A program made the translations under genes and the position numbers. 64,000 bases of DNA from Thioalkalivibrio sp. ALMg11. GTDB taxonomy: Bacteria; Pseudomonadota; Gammaproteobacteria; Ectothiorhodospirales; Ectothiorhodospiraceae. Positions 31,496-40,096 of this stretch are shown here, one piece after another. Under the pieces are notes generated by a model. The model was not told the DNA's origin. It saw only the letters and a list, made by a program, of their open reading frames with translations, and did not search any database. The stretch lies in the NCBI RefSeq assembly GCF_000377905.1, contig NZ_KB898871.1, positions 464,229 through 528,228 of the forward strand. The letters are read 5' to 3'. Each line of letters starts with the position of its first letter. Positions within the stretch are counted from its first letter, which is position 1.

Positions 31496-32706
31496 CGACC
31501 CTCCTTCCGGCCCGCAGGCCAGGCTATCGGCGTGGCGATCGAGTCCTGCGGAGTCCCTTCCGGAAGAAAACGCTCCAGCACGTCATTGAGAAACGCCAGG
31601 CCCCGTTCCGTGGCCTGCAGGCGCTCCGTATCCGCGACCAGCAGCCCGTCCGCGCGCAGTTCGGAAAGCGCCGGCTCGAGCACCGCCAGCGGCAGGCCGC
31701 AATGCGCCTCGAAGCTCGTGGCGGGAACCCCTTCCACCAGTCGCAGCGCGTTCAGCATGAACTCGAAGGGCCGCTCCGCCGCCGGCACGGTCTGATCGTT
31801 GTGCTGCTGCGGCCCGGCGAGATAGGCCTCCGGCTGGCGCGGCTTCATCCGCCGCAGGATCGTGCCATCGTGCACCTGCGTCAGCTTGCCGTGGGCCCCG
31901 GCGCCAATGCCGAGATAGTCGCCGAAGGTCCAGTAATTGCGGTTGTGGCGACATTCCTGCCCCGGACGTGCATAGGCGGACACCTCGTATCGAGTATAGC
32001 CAGCCGCCGCCAGATGGGACTGGCCGCGGGCGAACAATTCCTCGATTGTGACGTCCTCCGGCAGTTCGGGTGGGCGCGCCGCGAACAAGGTGTTCGGCTC
32101 GAGGGTCAGCTGATACCAGGAGATGTGCCCCGGATCCTGTTCGATGGCCGCCTGCAGGTCCGCCAGCCCGGCCGCCACTGACTGACCCGGCAGGCCGAAC
32201 ATCAGATCCAGATTGATCGCCTCGAAGCCGGCGGCGCGGGCATGCTCCACCGCCGCGCGGGCCTCGGCGGCGCCGTGGATGCGACCCAGCCGGGCGAGCA
32301 TCGCATCGTCGAAGCTCTGGACGCCCAGCGACAGCCGATTGACCCCGGCCTCGCGGTAGCCGCGAAAGTAGGCGCGATCGGCGGTGCCCGGGTTGGCCTC
32401 CAGGGTCACCTCGCAGTCCGGACGCAGTGGTAGCCGGGCGCGCAGGCCGGACAGGAGTTCGTCCAGCGCCTCCGGCGGGAACAGGCTGGGGGTCCCGCCG
32501 CCGATGAACACACTCTCCAGCCGTCGCCCCCAGACATCCGGGAGCTGGCCCTCAAGGTCGCGCAGCAGCGTCGCCACGTAGTCGTCGAACGGCACCTCGC
32601 CACGGGGCTCGTGGGAGTTGAAGTCGCAGTACGGGCACTTGCGCACGCACCAGGGCAGATGCACGTACAGCGCGAGTGGCGGCGGATGGGTCAGGGCGGA
32701 GTTCAT
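31492..32706 (-). CDS. hemW: Radical SAM heme chaperone HemW
   Basis: 404 residues from ATG 32706 (MNSALTHPPPLALYVHLPWC); an upstream frame adds unlikely residues. Radical SAM motif CVRKCPYCDF (Cx3Cx2C), SAM-binding FIGGGTPSLF, EANPGT, NRLSLGVQSFDD, then the HemW C-terminal region with YEVSAYARPGQECRHN and LGIGAGAHG. HemW, once named oxygen-independent coproporphyrinogen oxidase-like, delivers heme. Commonly next to rdgB, as here. Confidence 0.93.
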   Translation of the reverse strand: MNSALTHPPPLALYVHLPWCVRKCPYCDFNSHEPRGEVPFDDYVATLLRDLEGQLPDVWGRRLESVFIGGGTPSLFPPEALDELLSGLRARLPLRPDCEVTLEANPGTADRAYFRGYREAGVNRLSLGVQSFDDAMLARLGRIHGAAEARAAVEHARAAGFEAINLDLMFGLPGQSVAAGLADLQAAIEQDPGHISWYQLTLEPNTLFAARPPELPEDVTIEELFARGQSHLAAAGYTRYEVSAYARPGQECRHNRNYWTFGDYLGIGAGAHGKLTQVHDGTILRRMKPRQPEAYLAGPQQHNDQTVPAAERPFEFMLNALRLVEGVPATSFEAHCGLPLAVLEPALSELRADGLLVADTERLQATERGLAFLNDVLERFLPEGTPQDSIATPIAWPAGRKEGR

Positions 32707-32787
32707 GTGCGAAGCATAGGCGAGGGTCCGCATGGCGTCGAAAGCACCCAGTCCCGCCATTGCGCCACCCCATGTCGGGGCTTTTCA

Positions 32788-32880
32788 CGCCGATCGCCAC
32801 GGCGCTGCGCCCCTCGCGATGACGGTGCTTTTGTCCCCGTCGTTGCGAGGCCCCGTAGGGGCCGTGGCGATCTCCCTGGG
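32788..32880. repeat. REP-like inverted repeat
   Basis: CGATCGCCACGGC at the left and GCCGTGGCGATCT at the right, enclosing CCTCGCGATGACGG and its mirror GTCGTTGCGAGG. A dispersed repeat form widespread in proteobacteria, between hemW and rdgB. Confidence 0.6.
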
Positions 32881-32909
32881 TGGGCCCCGGCGCCGGGTGG
32901 GGCAGGATG

Positions 32910-33533
32910 TCAGGCCGGCGGGTTGCCGATGCGGTTGCGCAGGCTGGCCACGAGCTGTTGCAGGGCCTGGCCGCGGTGGCTCAGGCGGTTCTTGGTTGTC
33001 GGGTCCAGTTCGGCCGAGGTGCAGCCTTCCTCCGGAACGAGGAACAACGGGTCGTAGCCGAAGCCCTCGGCGCCGCTGGCCTGCTCGGCGATGCGACCGG
33101 GCCACACGCCCTCGGCGATGATCGGGGCCGGGTCCTCGGCGTGTTCCAGGTACACCACCACGGCGCGGAAACGCGCACCCCGCTGTTCCGGTGGCACGCC
33201 TTGCAACGCCTCCATCAGCCGCGCGTTGTTGGCGGCATCGTCGGCGTCCGTACCGGCGTAGCGCGAGGAGTAGATCCCCGGCTGGCCGCGCAGGGCCTCC
33301 ACCTCCAGCCCGGAGTCGTCGGCGATCGCCGGCAGTCCGGTGTGCCGGGCGGCGTTGCGCGCCTTCAGGATGGCGTTCTCCACAAACGTCAGGCCGGTCT
33401 CCTCGGCCTCCGGCACTCCATGCTCTGATTGTGGCTCGACCGCCAGGCCCAGTGGTTCCAGCAGGGCGCGGATCTCGCGCAGCTTGCCGGGGTTGCCGGT
33501 GGCCAGCACCACGCGCCGCGGTTCGCCCGCCAT
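32910..33533 (-). CDS. rdgB: Non-canonical purine NTP pyrophosphatase RdgB
   Basis: 207 residues from ATG 33533. Motifs [67 protein letters not shown] and LSHRGQAL define the HAM1/RdgB family, which hydrolyses ITP/XTP and dITP. Eight bases upstream lies rph, usual neighbour. Confidence 0.96.
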   Translation of the reverse strand: MAGEPRRVVLATGNPGKLREIRALLEPLGLAVEPQSEHGVPEAEETGLTFVENAILKARNAARHTGLPAIADDSGLEVEALRGQPGIYSSRYAGTDADDAANNARLMEALQGVPPEQRGARFRAVVVYLEHAEDPAPIIAEGVWPGRIAEQASGAEGFGYDPLFLVPEEGCTSAELDPTTKNRLSHRGQALQQLVASLRNRIGNPPA

Positions 33534-33540
33534 GCCCAAA

Positions 33541-34260
33541 TCAGCCTTCGGCCAAAACGGCGCTCTGGGCCTCGCAGATCTCGCGGATGCCCTTCTCGCC
33601 CAGATCCAGCATCTGGTCCAGCTCGTCGCGGCGGAAGGCGTGGCCCTCGGCCGTGCCCTGGATCTCGATCACCCCGCCGGCCTCGTTCATCACCAGGTTC
33701 AGGTCGGTCTCGGCCTGGGAGTCCTCGTCGTAATCGAGATCGAGCACCGGGGTGCCATTGAAGATGCCCACCGAGACGGCAGCCAAATGGCCGTGCAGCG
33801 GGTCCTTGCGAATCAGGCCCTGTTCGCGTGCCTTGCGAATGGCGTCGCGCAGCGCGACGTAGGCCCCGCTAATCGCGGCCGTGCGGGTGCCGCCATCGGC
33901 CTGGATCACGTCGCAGTCGACGATGATCTGGCGTTCGCCGAGGGCCTCGAGGTCGACCGCGGCGCGCAGTGAGCGGCCGATCAGGCGCTGGATCTCCATG
34001 GTGCGGCCGCCCAGCTTGCCACGGGCGGCCTCGCGCACCATGCGCTCGTGGGTGGAGCGCGGCAGCATGCTGTATTCGGCGGTGACCCAGCCGCGGCCCT
34101 TGTTCTTCAACCACGGCGGCACGCGCGACTCCACCGTGGCGTTGCACAGCACGCGCGTGTCCCCGAATTCCACCAGTACGGAACCCTCCGCGTGACGGGT
34201 GAAATGGCGGGTAAAACGCACGGGGCGCATCGCGTCGGCTGCTCGGCCACTGGGTCGCAT
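33541..34260 (-). CDS. rph: Ribonuclease PH
   Basis: 239 residues from ATG 34260 ([16 protein letters not shown]). [58 protein letters not shown] and the phosphate-site region [19 protein letters not shown] are diagnostic. Full length, so active, unlike the frameshifted K-12 copy. Trims tRNA 3' ends phosphorolytically. Confidence 0.97.
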   Translation of the reverse strand: MRPSGRAADAMRPVRFTRHFTRHAEGSVLVEFGDTRVLCNATVESRVPPWLKNKGRGWVTAEYSMLPRSTHERMVREAARGKLGGRTMEIQRLIGRSLRAAVDLEALGERQIIVDCDVIQADGGTRTAAISGAYVALRDAIRKAREQGLIRKDPLHGHLAAVSVGIFNGTPVLDLDYDEDSQAETDLNLVMNEAGGVIEIQGTAEGHAFRRDELDQMLDLGEKGIREICEAQSAVLAEG

Positions 34261-34310
34261 GCTGTGATCCTTGCTAGATTTGAGAGGGGCGCAGTATACG
34301 GGCCATGCGT

Positions 34311-34342
34311 GTAGTGCGTCGCCCAAGTGAGCGACGCACTAC
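34311..34342. repeat. Perfect 12-bp inverted repeat
   Basis: GTAGTGCGTCGC and GCGACGCACTAC with an 8-base centre, in the divergent rph/yicC promoter region. A strong candidate operator or small structured RNA. Confidence 0.55.
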
Positions 34343-34382
34343 ACTCGTGCCTTGCGCAGCAGGGACCGCAACGGGGGGAACA

Positions 34383-35246
34383 ATGATTACCAGCATGACC
34401 GGATTTTCGCGGCACGCCATGACCCTGGATGGGGGCGTGTTCGACTGGGAGCTCAAGAGCGTCAATCACCGCTACCTGGAGCTGCGGATCCACCTTCCGG
34501 ATCACCTGCGCTCGCTGGAGGCCGAGGTGCGTAAACGCCTCAAGGGCCACCTGGCGCGCGGCAAGGTGGACGTGGTGCTGCGCGACCGAGGCCAGGCGGA
34601 CAACGCCCCGGAGACCTTCGATCAGGAGCGCGTGCAGGCGCTGATCGATGCCTGCGCGGCGATTGAGCGAAGAATGCGCAATCCGGCCCCGGTCTCGCCG
34701 CTGGACGTGCTGAGCTGGCCCGGCGTCCTGCAGGGCGCCTCGGATGCCGGCGAGGTCCTGGCGGAACCGCTACTGGCTGGCTTCGATACCGCGCTGGAGG
34801 CTATGGTCGCGATGCGCACGACGGAGGGTGCGGCCCTGGCCGACGGCATGCGCACGCGCCTGGAGGCCCTGGCGGGGCATGCCCGGACAGTCCACTCGCG
34901 GCGTCAGCCGATGCTCGACGAGCAGCGCGAACGTATCCTGGCGCGCATCCGCGAACTGGACCTGAATCTGGACCCGAAGCGCCTGGAGCAGGAGGTCGCG
35001 TTGCTGGCCCAGCGTATGGATATCGCCGAGGAGCTGGACCGCATCGACGGCCACGTGGCGGCCGTGCGCGAGATCCTGGACCAGGGCGGGCCCAGCGGGC
35101 GTCGGCTCGACTTCCTGATGCAGGAGTTCAACCGTGAGGCCAACACCATCTCCTCCAAGTCGCACGACCTGGAGATCACCCGCGCCACGGTGGAGATGAA
35201 GGTCCTGATCGAGCAGCTGCGCGAGCAGGTGCAGAACCTGGAATAG
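34383..35246 (+). CDS. yicC: YicC family endoribonuclease
   Basis: 287 residues. N-terminal ITSMTGFSRHAMTLDGG and WELKSVNHRYLELRIHLP, then GRGKVDVVL-like RGKVDVVLRDRGQA, and the C-terminal DUF1732 part with RLEQEVALLAQRMDIAEEL, LDFLMQEFNREANTISSKS. The YicC family contains RNA endonucleases that help degrade small RNAs. Divergent from rph, as in many gammaproteobacteria. Confidence 0.95.
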   Translation: MITSMTGFSRHAMTLDGGVFDWELKSVNHRYLELRIHLPDHLRSLEAEVRKRLKGHLARGKVDVVLRDRGQADNAPETFDQERVQALIDACAAIERRMRNPAPVSPLDVLSWPGVLQGASDAGEVLAEPLLAGFDTALEAMVAMRTTEGAALADGMRTRLEALAGHARTVHSRRQPMLDEQRERILARIRELDLNLDPKRLEQEVALLAQRMDIAEELDRIDGHVAAVREILDQGGPSGRRLDFLMQEFNREANTISSKSHDLEITRATVEMKVLIEQLREQVQNLE

Positions 35247-35249
35247 CCG

Positions 35250-35468
35250 ATGCGCCGGTTTCGCTTGCGCCTGGCGATCTCGCGCCAGGAGATGGAGGAC
35301 TACTACACCGGGCGTGCCGCGGTGGTCTTTGCGCAGGCGGATAGTGGCGAGAGCGTGCAATTCCCGGCGCGGCTGCTGCGCAGTCATCTGGATCAGCGCG
35401 GCGTGCATGGCGTGTTCGAACTAATCACCGACGACGACTACAAGCTGAAGGAGTTTCGGCGCCTGTAG
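35250..35468 (+). CDS. DUF2835 family protein
   Basis: 72 residues starting MRRFRLRLAISRQEMEDYYT and containing VQFPARLLRSHLDQRGVHG followed by VFELITDDDYKLKEFRRL, the DUF2835 pattern. Three bases after yicC, so co-transcribed. A small beta-rich cytoplasmic protein of unknown function, sometimes misannotated as topoisomerase-associated. Confidence 0.85.
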   Translation: MRRFRLRLAISRQEMEDYYTGRAAVVFAQADSGESVQFPARLLRSHLDQRGVHGVFELITDDDYKLKEFRRL

Positions 35469-35540
35469 GGGAGAGACTGATCACTGTGCACAATTGACTC
35501 GAGCGCAAGCGGGTAGCGTGATCCGCGTCTTCCCCAGGCC

Positions 35541-35566
35541 CTTGAAAACGCGGGAAGTGTCCCCTA
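35541..35566 (+). promoter_or_regulatory. Heat-shock (sigma-32) promoter for hsp20
   Basis: CTTGAAA (35541–35547) and CCCCTA (35561–35566) with 13 bases between match the sigma-32 consensus spacing; about 45 bases before the hsp20 ATG. Confidence 0.7.
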
Positions 35567-35610
35567 CTTCTATGGGTGAGTCAGATGACGCCCACACAGG
35601 AGGGAACACC

Positions 35611-36048
35611 ATGACCATGACCCGTTACGAACCGTTCAGCCTGCTCGGTCAACTGTCGCGCGAACTCGGTCGCATGCCGGATATGCCCGGCTCCGAGGAC
35701 TCTTCCGCGACCTCCGACTGGGCCCCCGCGGTGGATATCCGCGAAGAGACCGATGCCTACGTGCTGCATGCCGATATCCCCGGGGTGGACCCGAAGGACA
35801 TCGAGCTGAACATGGAGAACGGCGTGCTGACCCTGCGCGGCGAGCGCAAGCACGAAAGCGAGGAAGAGAAGGAAGGCTACAAGCGCATCGAACGCGTGCG
35901 TGGCTCTTTCTTCCGCCGTTTCTCGCTGCCGGATACGGCGGATGCCGAAAACATCTCCGCGCGCAGCGAAAACGGTGTGCTGGAGGTCCGCATCCCGAAG
36001 CAGGCCCGCGTGCAGCCGCGCCGGATCGAGATCGAGATCGAGAACTGA
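35611..36048 (+). CDS. Hsp20/alpha-crystallin small heat-shock protein
   Basis: 145 residues; ATG after AGGAGGGAACACC. Alpha-crystallin domain from about 40: WAPAVDIREETDAYVLHADI, PGVDPKDIELNMENGVLTL, GEREHES-like GERKHESEEEKEGYKRIER, GSFFRRFSLPDTAD and the ENGVLEVRIPK beta-strand; C-terminal RRIEIEIEN holds the I-x-I motif. An ATP-independent holdase. Preceded by a sigma-32 promoter and followed by a hairpin. Confidence 0.95.
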   Translation: MTMTRYEPFSLLGQLSRELGRMPDMPGSEDSSATSDWAPAVDIREETDAYVLHADIPGVDPKDIELNMENGVLTLRGERKHESEEEKEGYKRIERVRGSFFRRFSLPDTADAENISARSENGVLEVRIPKQARVQPRRIEIEIEN

Positions 36049-36062
36049 TCCGGCACCACGTG

Positions 36063-36087
36063 CCCGGCGGGGAGTATCCCCACCGGG
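36063..36087 (+). terminator. Hairpin after hsp20
   Basis: CCCGGCGGGG and CCCCACCGGG around AGTAT, 15 bases after the stop; no strong T-run. Confidence 0.5.
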
Positions 36088-36146
36088 CGAGACACGGGCG
36101 CTGCCCCGGGTTCCGCCCGCGGTGGCGCCCCGTCTTTTTAAGCCTT

Positions 36147-36182
36147 GGGAGACACGGATCTTTTCTGCGGCCCGTGTCTCCC
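36147..36182 (+). terminator. Second hairpin before cbpA
   Basis: GGGAGACACGG and CCGTGTCTCCC are exact complements around a T-rich loop, about 90 bases before the cbpA ATG. Could be a terminator or part of the cbpA leader. Confidence 0.45.
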
Positions 36183-36270
36183 GGGGTGACAGCCGCATCC
36201 CGGCTATCATGACCACTGGCGGGATCCGGGTGTCACCCGAGGACGCAGCCGCAACCGCTCGAGGAAAGCA

Positions 36271-37179
36271 ATGGAATACAAGGACTACTACAAGGTCCTC
36301 GGTGTGAGCCGCGACGCCAGCCAGGATACGATCAAGAAGGCCTACCGCAAGCTGGCGCGCAAGTACCACCCGGATGTCAGCAAGGACCCGGACGCCGAGA
36401 CCCGTATCAAGGAGGTCAACGAGGCCTACGAGGCCCTGGGCGACGCGGAAAAGCGCAAGGCCTACGACCAGCTGGGCGCCGACTGGCGTCAGGGGCAGGA
36501 CTTTCGTCCGCCGCCGGGCTGGGACGGCCGGACACAATACGGCGGTGCCCGCGGGGGTCCCGATGCCGGCGGCTTCTCGGATTTCTTCGATTCGGTCTTC
36601 GGCGGTGGCGGCATGGGTGGCGGTCGTCGCCGCGGTGGCGGGGCCGGCTTCAACATGCGCGGCGCCGACCGCGAGGGGCGCGTGGACATCAGCCTGGATC
36701 AGGCGCTCAAGGGCACCGAGGTCTCGGTCCAGGATGCCGACGGCCGGGTGCAGCGCGTGCGCATCCCCGCCGGGGCCAAGGACGGCTCGCGCCTGCGGGT
36801 GCGCGGCCAGGGCGACCCGGGCGTTGGCAGTGGCGGCGCCGGCGACCTGCTGCTGGAGATCCGGGTGAAGCCGGACAGCCGCTACACCCTGGACGGCCGC
36901 AACCTCTACCGCGACATCCCGCTCACCCCGTGGGAGGCCGCGCTGGGCGCGACCATCGAGGTCCCCACCCCGCATGGCTGGGTCAACCTGAAGGTCCCGG
37001 CCGGCACCCAGTCGGGCAAACAGATGCGCCTGAAGGGCAAGGGGCTGCCGGGCAAGCCGCCGGGTGATCTCTACCTGAAGCTGATGGTGCAGCTCCCGCC
37101 GGAGGACGAGGCCGGCGACTGGTACCGCAAGATGGCCAAGGAGTCGTCCTTCGCCCCGCGCGCCAACCTGGCGCCCTGA
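36271..37179 (+). CDS. cbpA: CbpA-type DnaJ co-chaperone
   Basis: 302 residues. J domain with HPD in [15 protein letters not shown], then a Gly-rich linker (about 85–135) and the C-terminal substrate-binding domains ([57 protein letters not shown]). No CxxCxGxG zinc-finger repeats, so class B (CbpA) rather than DnaJ. Partner of DnaK; placement next to hsp20 and a Do protease makes a heat-stress cluster. Confidence 0.93.
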   Translation: MEYKDYYKVLGVSRDASQDTIKKAYRKLARKYHPDVSKDPDAETRIKEVNEAYEALGDAEKRKAYDQLGADWRQGQDFRPPPGWDGRTQYGGARGGPDAGGFSDFFDSVFGGGGMGGGRRRGGGAGFNMRGADREGRVDISLDQALKGTEVSVQDADGRVQRVRIPAGAKDGSRLRVRGQGDPGVGSGGAGDLLLEIRVKPDSRYTLDGRNLYRDIPLTPWEAALGATIEVPTPHGWVNLKVPAGTQSGKQMRLKGKGLPGKPPGDLYLKLMVQLPPEDEAGDWYRKMAKESSFAPRANLAP

Positions 37180-37192
37180 TCGAGCATCGCCC

Positions 37193-38542
37193 ATGCGTCG
37201 GCTGGTTCCCCTTCTGATCCTGGCCCTGGCCCTGTTCGGGGCCGCACCGGCCTCCGCCCAGCTCCCGGCCGCGGTGGACGGTCAGCCCCTGCCCTCGCTG
37301 GCGCCGATGCTCGAGCGCACCATCCCCGGGGTGGTGAACATTGCCACCCGCGCGCGGGTGGTGGAGTCGGTCAGCCCGCTGTTCGACGACCCCTTCTTCC
37401 GCCGGTTTTTCGATATCCCCGAGCGCTCGCGCGAGCGGGAACGCCAGGGCCTGGGCTCCGGCGTGATCGTGGATGGCGAGGCCGGCACCATCCTGACCAA
37501 CAGCCACGTGATCGCGCGCGCAGACGCGATCCTGGTCACCCTCTACGATGGACGCCAGTACGAGGCCGAGGTGGTGGGCACCGACCCGGCCACCGACGTC
37601 GCCGTGATCCGCATCGACGCCGAGGACCTGCAGGCGATCCCGCTGGCGGACTCCGATGCCCTGCGCGTGGGCGACTTCGTGGTCGCCATCGGCAACCCCT
37701 TCGGCCTCGGCCAGACGGTGACCAGCGGCATCGTCAGTGCCCTGGGCCGCAGCGGGCTGGGCGGCGACGGCTTCGAGGACTTCATCCAGACCGATGCCTC
37801 CATCAACCCCGGCAACTCTGGCGGGGCGCTGGTCAACCTGCGTGGCGAGCTGGTGGGCATCAACACGGCCATCCTCGCGCGCGGCGGCGGCAACATCGGC
37901 ATCGGCTTCGCGATCCCCGCCAACATGGCCAGCCAGATCCGCGACCACCTGCTGGCGGATGGTCGCGTTGAACGCGGTGCGCTGGGCGTGGAGATGCAGG
38001 ATCTGACCCCGGCGCTGGCCCAGGCCTTTGAGTTGGACATTTCCCAGGGCGCCGTGATCACGCGGGTGGTGCGCGGTTCGGCTGCTGACCGCGCCGGCCT
38101 CCTGCACGGGGATATCGTGCTGCGGGTGGACGGCCAGCCGGTGCGCAGCGCCGGCGACCTGCGCAACCGCCTCGGCATGCTGCGCGCCGGTTCCGATGTG
38201 CGCCTGGATGTCCTGCGCGACGGGACCGAACAGCGCATCGTCGCCCGCCTGGCTCGCCCGGAAGAGCGGCGCATCGAGGGCGCGGCGGTGCACCCGCGGC
38301 TGGATGGTGTTCGCTTGTCAGAGGCCAGCGCCCGTGACGGGGGCAGTCGCGTGGCGGTGATTGCGGTGGAGCCCGGCACCCCCGGGGCGCGCGCCGGCCT
38401 GCGCCCGGGCGACGTGCTGCTGGCCATCAATCGCCAGCGCATCCAGCGCCTGTCCGACCTGCCGCAACAACTGGCCGCCCACCAGACCCTGGAGCTGCAA
38501 CTCCGTCGCGGCAACCAGACCCTCTACCTCACCCTGCGTTAA
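37193..38542 (+). CDS. degQ: Do/DegQ family periplasmic serine protease
   Basis: 449 residues. Signal peptide (ALALFGAAPASAQ). Trypsin-like domain with His in LTNSHVIARAD, Asp in DPATDVAVIRIDAED and Ser in NPGNSGGALVNLRGE; LGSGVIVD and GNPFGLGQTVTSGIVS are typical. Two PDZ domains: about 255–340 (GALGVEMQDLTP) and 365–445 (VIAVEPGTPGARAGLRPGDV). Degrades or chaperones misfolded envelope proteins. 14 bases after cbpA, likely the same operon. Confidence 0.93.
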   Translation: MRRLVPLLILALALFGAAPASAQLPAAVDGQPLPSLAPMLERTIPGVVNIATRARVVESVSPLFDDPFFRRFFDIPERSRERERQGLGSGVIVDGEAGTILTNSHVIARADAILVTLYDGRQYEAEVVGTDPATDVAVIRIDAEDLQAIPLADSDALRVGDFVVAIGNPFGLGQTVTSGIVSALGRSGLGGDGFEDFIQTDASINPGNSGGALVNLRGELVGINTAILARGGGNIGIGFAIPANMASQIRDHLLADGRVERGALGVEMQDLTPALAQAFELDISQGAVITRVVRGSAADRAGLLHGDIVLRVDGQPVRSAGDLRNRLGMLRAGSDVRLDVLRDGTEQRIVARLARPEERRIEGAAVHPRLDGVRLSEASARDGGSRVAVIAVEPGTPGARAGLRPGDVLLAINRQRIQRLSDLPQQLAAHQTLELQLRRGNQTLYLTLR

Positions 38543-38889
38543 AGGGCCCGCGCTGTTCTCGCAGTGCCGGCTGCAACCTTCCCTTGTTCTGTCATCCCGG
38601 CCCGCAGCCTACCCTCGTGCTGTCATCCCGGCCGCAGCGAAGCGGAGAGCCGGGATCTCCCGCGCTGGAGCCTCCGCGGACGCCCGGCTCATCTCCGGCG
38701 GTGGAGATCCCGGATAACCGCTGCGCGGTTTCCGGGATGACGATGTGGGGGCGGCCGGGATGCCCGATGTCCTGAGCTGGGCCCCGTGGGAGCCTGCTCG
38801 CAGGCGAAGCTCCTGCCAAAGTCGGACGCGGGCAGGGGCATTCGCCTGCAAGCAGGCTCCTACAAGGGGTGCGAACAGGGTGGAGGGGT
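38543..38889. repeat. Intergenic region of REP-type repeats
   Basis: Contains GTCATCCCGGCCGCAGCGAA… and its mirror …GGTTTCCGGGATGACG, and the pair GAGCCTGCTCGCAGGCGAAG (38792) and ATTCGCCTGCAAGCAGGCTC (38841). Both are dispersed repeats common in gammaproteobacteria. No gene seen. Confidence 0.65.
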
Positions 38890-39327
38890 TTAGAAACCCG
38901 GGGTGTTCTTCTCCACCCAGCGGTCGGTGCCGTCGGCCAGGGTCTCGCGCTTCCAGAACGGGGCCTCGTGCTTCAGGCGTTCGAGGATGTCGCTGCAGGC
39001 GTCGCGGGCGGCGATGCGGTGGGCGGACCAAGTGGCCACCAGCACCAGGGCATCGCCGGGGCGCACGTCGCCGACGCGGTGGGCCACATGGCAGCCCAGC
39101 AGCGGCCAGCGCGCCTCGGCCTCGGCGACGATGCGCTCCAGCTCGCGTTCGGTCATCCCCGGATAGTGCTCCAGGAACAGGCCGGTCACGTCCTCGTCCT
39201 CGTTGAAGTCGCGCATGCGGCCGACGAATACACTGGCCGCGCCGCGGGCATTCGCCGGGATGGCCTGCTCGGCCTGACGGACGATCTCCCAGGGGTCGAA
39301 GTCGCCAGGAAGGATCTCGACCGCCAT
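38890..39327 (-). CDS. moaE: Molybdopterin synthase catalytic subunit MoaE
   Basis: 145 residues. [72 protein letters not shown] with the catalytic Lys in KHEAPFWK. Full length. Forms the MoaD–MoaE heterotetramer that makes molybdopterin; moaD lies two bases upstream. Confidence 0.96.
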   Translation of the reverse strand: MAVEILPGDFDPWEIVRQAEQAIPANARGAASVFVGRMRDFNEDEDVTGLFLEHYPGMTERELERIVAEAEARWPLLGCHVAHRVGDVRPGDALVLVATWSAHRIAARDACSDILERLKHEAPFWKRETLADGTDRWVEKNTPGF

Positions 39328-39328
39328 C

Positions 39329-39562
39329 CTAACCCCCGGTGACCGGCGGAAAGTAGGCGACCTCGTCGCCGTCGCGTACCGGGGTGTCCAGGTTCGCCTG
39401 CTCCTGGTTCACCGCGGCCATCAGGCGCTCGGGGGGCGCATCCTGGTGCAGGTGCCGCCACAGCTCGCCCACGGTCAGGCTGTCTCCGGGCAGCTCCGCT
39501 TCGTCTCCCTGGCGGCCCAGTTCCTCGCGCAATCGCGCGAAATAGTGAACGCTTACGGTCAT
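39329..39562 (-). CDS. moaD: Molybdopterin synthase sulfur carrier subunit MoaD
   Basis: 77 residues of ubiquitin-like fold: [49 protein letters not shown], ending AYFPPVTGG with the C-terminal Gly-Gly that is thiocarboxylated. Directly upstream of moaE. Confidence 0.95.
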   Translation of the reverse strand: MTVSVHYFARLREELGRQGDEAELPGDSLTVGELWRHLHQDAPPERLMAAVNQEQANLDTPVRDGDEVAYFPPVTGG

Positions 39563-39607
39563 ACCGGCCCCTGTAAAGATGACTGCGAGTCAAGCATTAT
39601 AGCCGGC

Positions 39608-40096
39608 ATGAACGAATTCACTCACTTCGATGCCGAAGGCCATGCGCACATGGTCGACGTCGGCGAAAAGTCCGTCACCCATCGCGTGGCGATCGCCGAG
39701 GGCCGCATTCACATGCAACCGGATACCCTGCAGCGCATCCGCGAAGGCCGTCATGCGAAAGGGGACGTCCTGGGCATTGCCCGCGTGGCTGGCATCATGG
39801 GGGCCAAGAAGACCGGTGACCTGATCCCGTTGTGCCACCCGATCGGACTGACCCGGGTGGCCCTGGAGCTGGAGACGGAAGACACCGCCGTGCGCGTGCA
39901 GGCCACCTGCGAGGTGCACGCCCAGACCGGGGTGGAGATGGAGGCGCTGACCGCCGTGTCCACCGCGCTGCTGACGGTTTATGACATGTGCAAGGCCGTG
40001 GATCGCGGCATGCAAATCGATGGGGTACGTCTGCTGGAGAAACGTGGGGGCCGCAGTGGCACCTGGCAGGCCGAACCGAAAGGAGATTCCGAATGA
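39608..40096 (+). CDS. moaC: Cyclic pyranopterin monophosphate synthase MoaC
   Basis: 162 residues. [89 protein letters not shown]. All family motifs and catalytic Lys and Asp residues present. Divergent from moaD with about 45 bases between, a shared promoter region. Confidence 0.97.
   Translation: MNEFTHFDAEGHAHMVDVGEKSVTHRVAIAEGRIHMQPDTLQRIREGRHAKGDVLGIARVAGIMGAKKTGDLIPLCHPIGLTRVALELETEDTAVRVQATCEVHAQTGVEMEALTAVSTALLTVYDMCKAVDRGMQIDGVRLLEKRGGRSGTWQAEPKGDSE

Noticed and set aside
35250..35468. RNA polymerase omega subunit (rpoZ), often found after yicC/gmk
   Set aside because: The 72-residue sequence lacks RpoZ motifs and matches the DUF2835 pattern instead.
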